Below, piece by piece: positions 7,801 to 16,117 of a DNA stretch of 26,497 bases (the first letter of the stretch is position 1; every line of letters starts with the position of its first letter). The position numbers and the translations under genes were made by a program. Source of the stretch: JAWXUT01 sp044426075. Lineage in GTDB: Bacteria > Bacillota > Clostridia > Christensenellales > DTU072. Below the pieces are notes generated by a model, which was not told where the DNA came from, did no database searches, and saw nothing but the letters and a program-made list of their open reading frames with translations. The DNA lies in the NCBI GenBank assembly GCA_044426075.1, contig JAWXUT010000011.1:1-26497 (forward strand). The letters run 5' to 3'.

Positions 7801-10800
7801 GCGATTGTAGTTGGAAAACTGCTTGAATAGTTCAACTCATAAGGGTCAATAGCAAAGTCGCCAATCGCCTTTAGATAAGTAGTGCCGTCAGTTGCATTTA
7901 TAACTTGCGTCATTTCAATATAACCGTCATCAGTAACCATATAAATCATTTCAACCGAACTGCTTGTAACAGTTAGTTGTAATTGGAAACTAGAGTCTAT
8001 ACCAGTTTCATCACTATTGTACAAATATCGTAAGTAATCGCCTACATATTCGTTTTCATCGGAATCAAACTCTCTCACATAGCAGTACATACCATTTTCA
8101 TAGTCATAGTAGAAACAAGGTGAAGCTTCATTTGTGCCAGTTTCTTCATTGTAATCACTTGTATAATAGAACATTCCGCTATATAGCACATCAAGTGAGA
8201 TGTAATAGTTATCTGGCGTGCCGTCAAGTGTAATTGCCTCCGACAACTCCCAATCAATATCTACAAACACCATACTTGAACCCAACAATTTAGCCGCAGT
8301 TTGTAGCGCTGTATTGCTGTAAGTAGATTTAAAGTAATATGTGATATTTGTAGGCATTATGTAGGTGTTAGTTTCTTCTACATAAATTGTTTCATCGGTT
8401 GGATTTATAACAAAGTTCCAAACTTGTGTATTTGAAGAGTTGTAATACATCAATGTGTATTCGCCATTAACCGCAAGAGTGGTTGTATAGCCAACATCTG
8501 TTGTTGTGATAGAAGTTGGAGTTCTGTTTAATAGATAAACTCTAACTTCAAATGGGATATCATATGTTTTCGTGCCAATTTGCGCTTTAACTGTTAGTGA
8601 TATAAGCGCATAATCTTCAGTTGCGTTATAGTTTTGGATATATTCATACAACTCGTCATCCCAAACAATGGTAACTGAGCCGTGCTCTGTTGACGCCTCT
8701 GAATCGCTACCCGCAGTGCTACCTTGTGCTAGCGCTTCTTCTGGGATAACTGGATTTAGTGGGTCAATTACAAACTCAACAATGCCAGTTGAACCATAGC
8801 CATAGCCAAAGTCAAGCTCTTCAATATAAACTTGGGTGTAGCTGTATATGTATTTACCATCAACACTAATCTGCCAATCATCTGTTTTTTGAGTGTTGCC
8901 CAATGTGAATGTGCTATATGTTGTGTCAGAAGTTATGCTGTGCTCACCAAAATCAATAATTGCATAGCTGTCATCAAAGTCGGCAAACTCGCTAGGTGTA
9001 AATGTGAATTTTTCAATGCCACTATAAATGTAGCTATTGCTTGATTCAACATACACATATTCATTGAACTCTATGTCATAAGATTTCAATTCACTTTCTA
9101 ATGTGTATGGATTAAAGTCAATAACATTGTCACTGCAACCTGCAATTTGTGCAAAAACGTATTTGTTGGCATTAATTGTAACACTTGCACTCTCACCAAG
9201 TGTCACACCGTCTGCTGTAAGTGTACCATCATACACTTCGTCATACATACCGTCATAATCAATGTCATCATTAGTCATATCCCAATCAATAGTTGGGATA
9301 ACTAGGTTCGCAATTTGAAGATATGCGTAATAATCACTATCTTCAGTAACTGTGTTGCCATTAACTGCGAACATAGATAAAGATAATGTATCTTCCATAT
9401 CACTAACAACAGTGGCAAATGGGTTGCCTATAGTCCACAATAGGTTAAAGCTGTAATCGCCACTACTACTACTAATCTCAATTTTGTCAATATCGCTGTA
9501 TATGGAAATCTCTAGCTCAGTGCTCAAACTACGGTCAATTACATAAACTGTAATTTCAAACTCTTGTGCCTCAACACCATAACCGCTTAGGGATGATTTA
9601 AGTATATATGTGCCACCCTCATAGCTAGAGTCGGTTAAGTTGAATCTATTGTTTGTAAACAACTCATAATCACTTATTAGTGAATTGCCCGTGCTGTCAT
9701 AAACAGACCAAGTGATGCCATCAATGTAAATTGAGTCACCCTCTTTAAATGTGAACAATGCTTCTGTTGGCAAAGTGAATGTTGCGCTGTTGTATGGATC
9801 AATATAATATGTTTTGTCAATATAATATGTTCCGTCAATATAGTCTGTACCATTAATTAGGGTATCATCATCAACATCTTTATCGCTAAAGTTTTGCATT
9901 GCAATTGAAACATATTCACGACTATAGAACTCAAGTGTAAATGCGATATAACTGCCGTCTGGCAAAATTATGCGCATATCCAATGTGTCTGTTGTAGCGC
10001 CATAATCGTCGCCCAAACTATGCCCTAAATGGGTGTATGCAATTTCAGAAATTGTAGCCCACTCGTCGTAAATGTTGCAAATTTCATATGTTAAACTATA
10101 CTTATCTGCTGAACTGAAGTAGTGAGTTGTGCCGTTAGCCCCAAAGTAAATTGATAGTTCTGTTGGCAATACTAAGTTTCCGCCATAGTTTGTAACATAT
10201 GGGTCAACATAAATATCGTTATCGTCATCAAACAACACGCTGTCGCAATCGATATCAAAATCTAAGATTTCGCCTTCTGCCTGTGTTGTAGTTAGTGACT
10301 GCACAACCAAATAAAGTTCAATTGTTTGATTAACTCCGTTGTACATTTCAATAACAGCCTCACCAATTTGAAGCACGCTTTGTCCAGTTGCAACAATATA
10401 TTCAGCAATGCTATCTGCATCATAATAGAAGTCCCAAGTTACTGTAAATGTAATGGTATCGCCAACTTCGTATTTTCCGCTTGTATTTGAATATGCTTGT
10501 GGCACAATTGTGGTTGGGATAGCATCAAAATCAAATGGATATATATCATATATATTATTGATTGTAATTAGACCCGAACTAATTGTATAGTTACTATCAC
10601 TTTCTGCTGTAGCATCATACCTAGTTAGGTCGATGTTTTTTGCATAGAAGTGGAATTCACGTATAATTGTTGTGCCGTTTGGCAATGTTGTTGCAAGATA
10701 AATAGACATGCCGTTAATTGAGTCTATAAGCTCGCTATCAATAACCTCAATACTGTCACCACTGCTGTATTTAATAGAACCGTCTAGCATAATATCCGCG

Positions 10801-13800
10801 TAAACAACCCAAGAAACATTTTCATATGTAACAGTGCCGCTTATACCATAAGTAACGTCAACATAGTCTGGCAACTCGTAGTCATTGGCTAGGTATTTAG
10901 GTGTACCGTCTTCAGAGAATGTTTCAACATAAATTGGCAAGCTGCTTATGCTCATAGCGTCATAAACAGTGGTAATTATTATTGTAAAGTTATCTTGCCT
11001 TGAACCATTTGTAAGTGAAACAATGGTGCGTTCAACTTCGCTATAGTCGCCATAGTTGTAAGAGAATAGCGCTGTATTTAGCGTATCATAATCACCAAGA
11101 AACTCGGATAAGTCAATTGTGTATGTTTGTCCGTCAGCAGTGTAAACTGTAACAACTTCTAGTAGATAGAATAGGTAGTCTGTTACATTTATAACGCCAG
11201 ATTCCCCTGGGATTTCAAGTAGATATGGCATATTTATGTTTAACTCAATAGTGCCTTCAGACTCAGTAATTAGGTAGCTTAAAACTTTCTTTGAAACCAA
11301 TGAACTGTCAAGGTTATCAAGACTGATTGCAGCTGCGCTATTTTCAAGAACAGTTATTGTAACACTAACTTCTTGCACCAAACTCTCATACTCGCTGTAA
11401 ACAAGACCATAAAGCACAATTGTGCCGATATCATTTTGCAGTAAATCTACAACTTCGTCAAGGTTAGTCCACTCAATTGGCAAGCCATAAGCGGTGTCGC
11501 CATTTGTAAATAACAAGCCATAAAGTGAATCATCTGACATTATTTTTGCCAAAACCTCGCCACTTTCATCTGAATAAGGGTCAAGTACAATGCTTGTTGC
11601 ACTAGAACCATATTTTAATTGGTCACTTAAATCATAAATAACATTTGATTCAACCGTTTGTGGCAACACGTTTACAACAAGCGTAATTTGTTGTTGCAAA
11701 ATGCTATTTTCGCGGTCTTCTGCCACATAGCTGTGTAGTATATACGTGCCCCCTAAATAAGAGAACTTAGTTAACTCTTCATCTTCGCCCGTTACCGAGT
11801 TGTATAAATACCACTCTGTTGTATAGGTGCGTGTGGTTGTATATTCACCATTGAACACCAATGTAAATTCTGTTGGCAAGATGTATGCGTCATATGGATT
11901 GATAGTTATGGTGTAATTGCCGGTGCTATCTGTAACAATTTCATCACCAGTGTTTGCATCTATCATATAAAGTTCGTCAAACTCACCACTCAAGTTGTGT
12001 ATACATACTGTGATTTGTTGTTTCAAACTGCCCGTGCCAATATAGCCTATTGCTATTGAATAGTTTTCTTCGGCAAGTGGCATCAAAATATTGCCATTTT
12101 CATCAATAATTGTTGAAGCAACCCAAGTTATATCATATTCCCAACGAATAGTAGTGTTGTTTGCGCCATATGTAATTGTCAAAATAACTGTAGAAGGTAG
12201 TTGTTTTGAATCGGCACTGCCATAAGGGTCAATTTCAAAATAAATGCCGTCTTCGTCATAGATGCCGTCTACTTCACCCAAACCAACCGCGCTTATGCGT
12301 GAAGAAGTCCAAACGGTGTTAGCTTCGTCAATTTTACCCGTGTCCGCATCAACTGCTAGTGTTGTAATCGCGCTTACTAGGTCGGTCATTGTGCTTACAC
12401 GCCTACTTGGTGCAAGAACCACAACATTTACAGTTTGTAATCCCGATATGCTGTCACCAAAAGTTGCCACGTTTACATTTGTTTTGCCACCATTTAGCGG
12501 ATTTATAATTGTATCTAATGAAACATTGTCTGCATACTCATACAACCACGTTAAATCAATATCAAAGTAACCGTCACATTTTGCGTCAGTTTGAACATAA
12601 TCTTCTGGCTCTTCACCAATAATACGATAGTTGCCAGTTATAAAGTAAATTCTAATTTCTTGCCCCTCTGTTGAGGTTGTTGGCATATAATATGATGATG
12701 CGTCCATTGAATCAAGCGTGTAATAGCCATTTTCATAAACACTGCTATCATATACGCTTTGTATAGAAACATAGTCTATGGTCTTTGCAACAACAGTAAC
12801 TTTTAAGCATACTTGTACAGTGTTGTAGTAGGCAATTGTATAGAACCAGCCGCCCACATAATCAATTAAACTTTCGTCAAAATCCCACTCAAAGTCATAA
12901 ATAGTCAAGCTATCAACAACGCTATCGCCACTCACGTTGTTAAACCACAATGTGAGGTCGGAAGGAATTGGGCTATAACTGCTATCTGCCTCTTTTTGAA
13001 TTGAATACTCATAAGGGTCAATTGTAACTGTCATAACAACAGGAATATTTTCTTTGCCAACCACCCTATATTCATTATCAACTGGTGAGATGTTGCGATT
13101 TAAGATTTCTACGCTAACATTTTCAAAAATGGTTTCTTTAATGCTGTTTTCACCTATAATAATGGTGTAATTTGTTGCATCTACGCCCGCCATAGCTGTA
13201 GAAATACAGTTTGTAGCGCTTGTGTCATTTACATATGGAAAGCCCACTATTGTAAAATATTGCTCGCCAATAGTGCCGTCATCATAAACAACGCCAATTT
13301 TAACTGGGATTGCATCTGCCTCAGTTGGGTCTATTTGAATACTACCTTCGTTGTTTTCAAAATACAATGCAATTATATTTTTAGTGCCGTTTTCTTGATC
13401 GGTTAATACAAGAATATAACTTACGCCTTGCCCAAATAGCTGCGCAGTTGGTTCATAATAGTATTGTCCCGAAACAATTTCTGCACTCTCGCCAATAAAT
13501 GACAAGTAGAATGTCTGTGTAATTGTGTTGCCGAAGCTAACTGTAACCGTTTCAACCCACTCAGCATTATAAACGCTGTCATAAATGCACTCGTCAATAC
13601 TGCTTACAATAGGTTGATAATAATTGCCACTTGCAATAGCTTCTTCCATTTCTGTAACGATATCAGGCACGCTGAATGTAACAACTGCAGAAAGGTCAGC
13701 AATCATATTTTCAATGCCAATAAGGTCATAAATAGGATCAGTTGTAACGCCATAAGCTGTGTATGGTGCTAGTGTAAATGTAATGCAATCATCTTCTAGA

Positions 13801-16040
13801 TCAACTATAGTATCACTAGTTAATGTGCGCAACATACTTAGCATATCAGTGTCTGCAAATATGTTATCAACACCCAATAAATCTTCAAACGCTTGATATA
13901 AGCCGTCTGCTGAAATTATAAAGTCTGCATCTACCCATATGCAAGAAACATAGTAATCTTCCGCATCACTAGATGTATAAATGCTAACTAAATCAATAGC
14001 CGTGCTAGATCCAGATGCTTGATACTTTAGTTCTGCCCAAACATAAGTTTGTCCGTCAACTATCCACAAATATGCTTCTAAATAAATCATATCATTAAGT
14101 GCAAAACTAAATGGAGTGTTAACACCCGTGCTGTCACCAATAAATGCACCAAAGAATGCGCTCATATCAACGGTGTTTGTGCCTTGTATGCGCAAAGTGC
14201 CTTCTAAATATAATGTTGTGCACTCAATTGTGCCAAGTGTCTCATACTCGTCATAGTTAAAGTATGGGTCGCTATATGAAGTTTCACCCTCATCACTAGT
14301 TATAACATCTCTATCATATCTGTTGGTTGGCTCTTCAATAACAAAGTCTGCATCTTCAGATATAAATTGAGAATAAAGTTCAATTTCCATTATAGTTTCT
14401 GTGCCAGAATACAACACAATACCTATTGCCGCAGTTGCTGTATCATATGTAAATGATATAACTAATTCTGCTAGTTCATCAGCGCCCAAAAGAGTATAAA
14501 CCGTTTCTTCTGGTATCCCTAAAGCGGTAGTTATGTAATCCATAATAGTGGTTTCATAATCACCAATCAATATTCCGAATAGCGTGCTATCAATGTTAAC
14601 GGTAAACTCTGTGCCGTTGCTTGAAATGCGGTCTAGTATAATATCTGGTAAACTGCCTTCAACTAAAAAGTTTGGTGCTTCGTTTGATGAGGTCAATTCT
14701 CCTAATGAATCCCAAAAGTCTTCATCAATATAATCTTCAAAGTTTACACCAAGAGATGTAAGGGTTGTAATATAGCTTAACATATCACTCAAAGTGCCCG
14801 CAAGGTCTACGTCGTTAAACACAACTTGTGGGAAGCCTAGTGACTCTAAGTCAATGCCGTTACCAAGGTACAATGAGGTTAGTCCCTCAATATTTAAATA
14901 GAGGTCGGTGCCGTTTAGATAAGATGTAATTATGTCACCAACGGTTATAGAAATTTGGTTGTTGTCATTACTATCTAAGCTGATGTTAGATTTAATTTCT
15001 GTGTCGAATTCTGTCGCCAAAGAGTTTATATAAACGGTGCCAATGTAGTGTGACACACCTTCTTTTGCGGAATTGTAATCATTAGTTGTTATATCATCAC
15101 CAGCGCTCAAATCAATTTTGCTACTTTCTGATGATGTGGTGTATTTAAATTCGTAGTAATATGTGTTGATGTTGTCAGCTTGAGTGCCGCTAAACACAAC
15201 GTTAAAGCTAGAAATCGCGCTAACTGTTTCGCCATTTTCTGCTATGTCTTTAAGGATAACTTCCATTTCGCTTACATTAAAAAGACCGATTTCCATATTG
15301 CCTAAGTCGCTCAACTCAAAGCCCAAAAATGCGGAGGTCAACGCATCTAATTTTGTGCCAAAAGTTTGTTCGCCAAAAACAGCTTCTAAGAAATCATTAA
15401 CCATAGATTTAGTAGTATCTAGGTTGATGTCTTTAATTGTAATATTAGTTGAAGTGCCGTCAATATCAAAACTAGACATATTTGTGGAATCTGCAGCAAC
15501 AAGCATCATTGAAAGCAAGTCGATAAAATCTGCGCCAAATATGTAATCTTCTATATCAAACATCAGCATAATATCAAAGAATGTATCAAAAGTGCTGGTT
15601 GCACCAAAGCCTTCAATAGCTACCTTTTCATAATCGTACTCATAGTAAAGGGTGCCTTCGTAGTAGTACAAAAAGAATGTATTGTAAGCAAACTGATTGT
15701 CAAACACTTTTAACATAATCTCACTATCTTCTGTACGGGTGAAGTTATAGTCCGCCTCATACGTGATTGTAACATTTATGGTGTTGGCAATAAAAGTATG
15801 TTCAATTGAAACATGCTTGATGTCTTGCGACTGAACAACGCCACTGGTGTTTGTAAAACTATCAGTGATTTGCGCGTTAAGTGCAGCCTTGTCTACCGTA
15901 GTATCTGTTACTGCCCCGCTGCTGCCAGAACCAGAGCCACTATTGCTATCAGTGTCGGTGGAAGAACCGCAACTAATAACCGAGAAGCTCAGTACTAGAA
16001 TTAGCAGAATCAGTAAGATTCTTTTGACTGTTTTGTGCAT
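4830..16040 (-). CDS. Giant lipoprotein of 3736 aa with repeats, MBG-like modules and a beta-helix
   Basis: Predicted lipid-anchored surface protein, probably an adhesin or matrix-like rod. Signal peptide: HKTVKR, a Leu/Ile-rich core, then VISC with the anchor at Cys24, followed by a Ser/Gly/Asp linker (25-50). Residues about 60-900 hold three related beta-rich modules ('LYLNIEGL', 'GAFIGDSTGVNT'). From about 1000 to 2990 run a dozen or more beta-sandwich-like repeats of the form (I/V)DPY, LPT, W, G.Y and a final VxVxxR (for example near residues 1007, 1268, 1380, 1488, 1946, 2081 and 2731). About 3110-3500 are MBG/YDG-like modules ('NVGSY', 'NAGTY', 'YDGSS'). About 3500-3736 are a right-handed parallel beta-helix with stacked Asn and hydrophobic rungs. 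There is no LPxTG and no C-terminal membrane helix. AGGAGGT lies six bases before the start. The protein is highly acidic and rich in Tyr and Thr. No enzyme motif was seen. Confidence 0.92.
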   Translation of the reverse strand: MHKTVKRILLILLILVLSFSVISCGSSTDTDSNSGSGSGSSGAVTDTTVDKAALNAQITDSFTNTSGVVQSQDIKHVSIEHTFIANTINVTITYEADYNFTRTEDSEIMLKVFDNQFAYNTFFLYYYEGTLYYEYDYEKVAIEGFGATSTFDTFFDIMLMFDIEDYIFGADFIDLLSMMLVAADSTNMSSFDIDGTSTNITIKDINLDTTKSMVNDFLEAVFGEQTFGTKLDALTSAFLGFELSDLGNMEIGLFNVSEMEVILKDIAENGETVSAISSFNVVFSGTQADNINTYYYEFKYTTSSESSKIDLSAGDDITTNDYNSAKEGVSHYIGTVYINSLATEFDTEIKSNISLDSNDNNQISITVGDIITSYLNGTDLYLNIEGLTSLYLGNGIDLESLGFPQVVFNDVDLAGTLSDMLSYITTLTSLGVNFEDYIDEDFWDSLGELTSSNEAPNFLVEGSLPDIILDRISSNGTEFTVNIDSTLFGILIGDYETTIMDYITTALGIPEETVYTLLGADELAELVISFTYDTATAAIGIVLYSGTETIMEIELYSQFISEDADFVIEEPTNRYDRDVITSDEGETSYSDPYFNYDEYETLGTIECTTLYLEGTLRIQGTNTVDMSAFFGAFIGDSTGVNTPFSFALNDMIYLEAYLWIVDGQTYVWAELKYQASGSSTAIDLVSIYTSSDAEDYYVSCIWVDADFIISADGLYQAFEDLLGVDNIFADTDMLSMLRTLTSDTIVDLEDDCITFTLAPYTAYGVTTDPIYDLIGIENMIADLSAVVTFSVPDIVTEMEEAIASGNYYQPIVSSIDECIYDSVYNAEWVETVTVSFGNTITQTFYLSFIGESAEIVSGQYYYEPTAQLFGQGVSYILVLTDQENGTKNIIALYFENNEGSIQIDPTEADAIPVKIGVVYDDGTIGEQYFTIVGFPYVNDTSATNCISTAMAGVDATNYTIIIGENSIKETIFENVSVEILNRNISPVDNEYRVVGKENIPVVMTVTIDPYEYSIQKEADSSYSPIPSDLTLWFNNVSGDSVVDSLTIYDFEWDFDESLIDYVGGWFYTIAYYNTVQVCLKVTVVAKTIDYVSIQSVYDSSVYENGYYTLDSMDASSYYMPTTSTEGQEIRIYFITGNYRIIGEEPEDYVQTDAKCDGYFDIDLTWLYEYADNVSLDTIINPLNGGKTNVNVATFGDSISGLQTVNVVVLAPSRRVSTMTDLVSAITTLAVDADTGKIDEANTVWTSSRISAVGLGEVDGIYDEDGIYFEIDPYGSADSKQLPSTVILTITYGANNTTIRWEYDITWVASTIIDENGNILMPLAEENYSIAIGYIGTGSLKQQITVCIHNLSGEFDELYMIDANTGDEIVTDSTGNYTITINPYDAYILPTEFTLVFNGEYTTTRTYTTEWYLYNSVTGEDEELTKFSYLGGTYILHSYVAEDRENSILQQQITLVVNVLPQTVESNVIYDLSDQLKYGSSATSIVLDPYSDESGEVLAKIMSDDSLYGLLFTNGDTAYGLPIEWTNLDEVVDLLQNDIGTIVLYGLVYSEYESLVQEVSVTITVLENSAAAISLDNLDSSLVSKKVLSYLITESEGTIELNINMPYLLEIPGESGVINVTDYLFYLLEVVTVYTADGQTYTIDLSEFLGDYDTLNTALFSYNYGDYSEVERTIVSLTNGSRQDNFTIIITTVYDAMSISSLPIYVETFSEDGTPKYLANDYELPDYVDVTYGISGTVTYENVSWVVYADIMLDGSIKYSSGDSIEVIDSELIDSINGMSIYLATTLPNGTTIIREFHFYAKNIDLTRYDATAESDSNYTISSGLITINNIYDIYPFDFDAIPTTIVPQAYSNTSGKYEVGDTITFTVTWDFYYDADSIAEYIVATGQSVLQIGEAVIEMYNGVNQTIELYLVVQSLTTTQAEGEILDFDIDCDSVLFDDDNDIYVDPYVTNYGGNLVLPTELSIYFGANGTTHYFSSADKYSLTYEICNIYDEWATISEIAYTHLGHSLGDDYGATTDTLDMRIILPDGSYIAFTLEFYSREYVSIAMQNFSDKDVDDDTLINGTDYIDGTYYIDKTYYIDPYNSATFTLPTEALFTFKEGDSIYIDGITWSVYDSTGNSLISDYELFTNNRFNLTDSSYEGGTYILKSSLSGYGVEAQEFEITVYVIDRSLSTELEISIYSDIDKIEISSSSGDYSFNLLWTIGNPFATVVSDMEDTLSLSMFAVNGNTVTEDSDYYAYLQIANLVIPTIDWDMTNDDIDYDGMYDEVYDGTLTADGVTLGESASVTINANKYVFAQIAGCSDNVIDFNPYTLESELKSYDIEFNEYVYVESSNSYIYSGIEKFTFTPSEFADFDDSYAIIDFGEHSITSDTTYSTFTLGNTQKTDDWQISVDGKYIYSYTQVYIEELDFGYGYGSTGIVEFVIDPLNPVIPEEALAQGSTAGSDSEASTEHGSVTIVWDDELYEYIQNYNATEDYALISLTVKAQIGTKTYDIPFEVRVYLLNRTPTSITTTDVGYTTTLAVNGEYTLMYYNSSNTQVWNFVINPTDETIYVEETNTYIMPTNITYYFKSTYSNTALQTAAKLLGSSMVFVDIDWELSEAITLDGTPDNYYISLDVLYSGMFYYTSDYNEETGTNEASPCFYYDYENGMYCYVREFDSDENEYVGDYLRYLYNSDETGIDSSFQLQLTVTSSSVEMIYMVTDDGYIEMTQVINATDGTTYLKAIGDFAIDPYELNYSSSFPTTIAIKYYNDTTLVYVDEVEWIFDTDYLERSDVIDGSIADNSNPDVDVMTTMVEFPIYGTTIAIQFPIKARDIEATSTDPIDGGTIYVLMGEDLESQLPNYLYYSFIYEGQTDITAVPLSFSSGTNGLYGLNTNEVRTYTGVYATLGAVDSYNILFTIQVIDPQVTSIITIGDSDAQGALIYDTLVVARNNNNIYTSGLETSLLPDIVIVDDYGSYLTVEDIEYVISFDSDGTETSYAKFTCSYTFISSSSTKISGDAEGNTILPIYFSVPITSYDYTKLDSDLTLDSSASIEVELDTHITTDALPTLTSASGAVYEIFWNLSEVDIALAGTYTATGTYMTSGGNTRYVSVPVVVTKAQVTTGDIALSDDWFTTYYSGTANNIADYLTIEQFMRENGEYGNVEGYSVTYSSNGGATWVNLAPTNVGSYMVRIEIMDYNVEGYLEFSYNIYQYVINPTDVVFYTEESAVGKEQSTAVGGTIDYTYNSQMQEPFINNVPTSDSTFVYTITYYAVDELTYETLGVTTPINAGTYLMVFTIDSNQQNYTISLISGETSARTTYSIYVVISKIDVTYQLVNSLTYDGSSARQAEVVGLPDDYASYGIAVTYKYTSSEGYALNSMSNVGSYEVEVIIDGGTNYPDGEVSGTVTINQLKVYVSANTVTSTYLSDLKDFDSEVTILMQDENGEYTVNGLQGSDTINVFGTIAISCVDSEGNTITDLSFIGDYDLVITSIVSTNSKFSNYDIVAMVNGTYTIAKPTDGYVIEDSEELQSVYLNALEDNTVVKWYLKPGVYDAITISKNVALTIVGAYDPVTGEIGVFIDSITVEKGGLSLDVIAFTASANSTSLKIGSGASDVTLNRVTFTRETELYLSECVAIVTNANYTGTVTLTNTTFYGYATGIYIIGGSLLVNNCVFDSNISSIVVANTAQDITILNSDISYSKSVGVRFYCDSTNIIISGCVFTANMSAIMSINEVDGSISVQNEFALNANDIVIN
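9801..9854 (-). repeat. 18-bp imperfect tandem repeat inside the 3736-aa gene
   Basis: Three 18-bp units lie in a row: 9801-9818, 9819-9836 and 9837-9854. The first two differ at a single base and the third has drifted. They encode YID-G/K-TY units (reading YIDGTYYIDKTYYIDPY) directly before a DPY repeat. This is a recent in-frame slippage duplication and a likely site of length variation between strains. Confidence 0.75.
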
Positions 16041-16046
16041 TTTTTG

Positions 16047-16053
16047 ACCTCCT
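16047..16053 (-). promoter_or_regulatory. Ribosome binding site of the 3736-aa lipoprotein gene
   Basis: AGGAGGT, six bases before the ATG at 16040. It lies within the short palindrome CTCCTAGGAG (16049-16058), so the site could be partly hidden in RNA structure. The site sets the start and shows that this gene is translated independently of the paralogue ending 71 bases upstream. Confidence 0.8.
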
Positions 16054-16100
16054 AGGAGCGATTGCGCGCCCCTAATGACTTATAAAGTTTGTGTTTTGTT

Positions 16101-16117
16101 GACTAATTAAATTAGTC
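16101..16117. repeat. Perfect 17-bp palindrome at the stop codon of the 2915-aa gene
   Basis: GACTAATT-A-AATTAGTC: two perfect 8-bp arms around one base, covering the TAA stop (16112-16114). The arms are AT-rich and no T run follows, so it is not a classical terminator. A protein-binding dyad or an mRNA 3'-end structure between the two giant cistrons are options. Confidence 0.55.

Noticed and set aside
15184..15546. Plus-strand open frames inside the giant genes (also 12262-12570, 18624-18980, 22424-22717)
   Set aside because: All are antisense to continuous coding frames with clear repeats and carry no convincing ribosome binding site.
16041..16111. The two giant frames as halves of one broken gene
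   Set aside because: The downstream frame has its own AGGAGGT site, signal peptide and lipobox, and its head is homologous to the other gene's head, so it is a paralogue.
16101..16117. Palindrome as an intrinsic terminator
   Set aside because: The stem is AT-rich and no T run follows on either strand.
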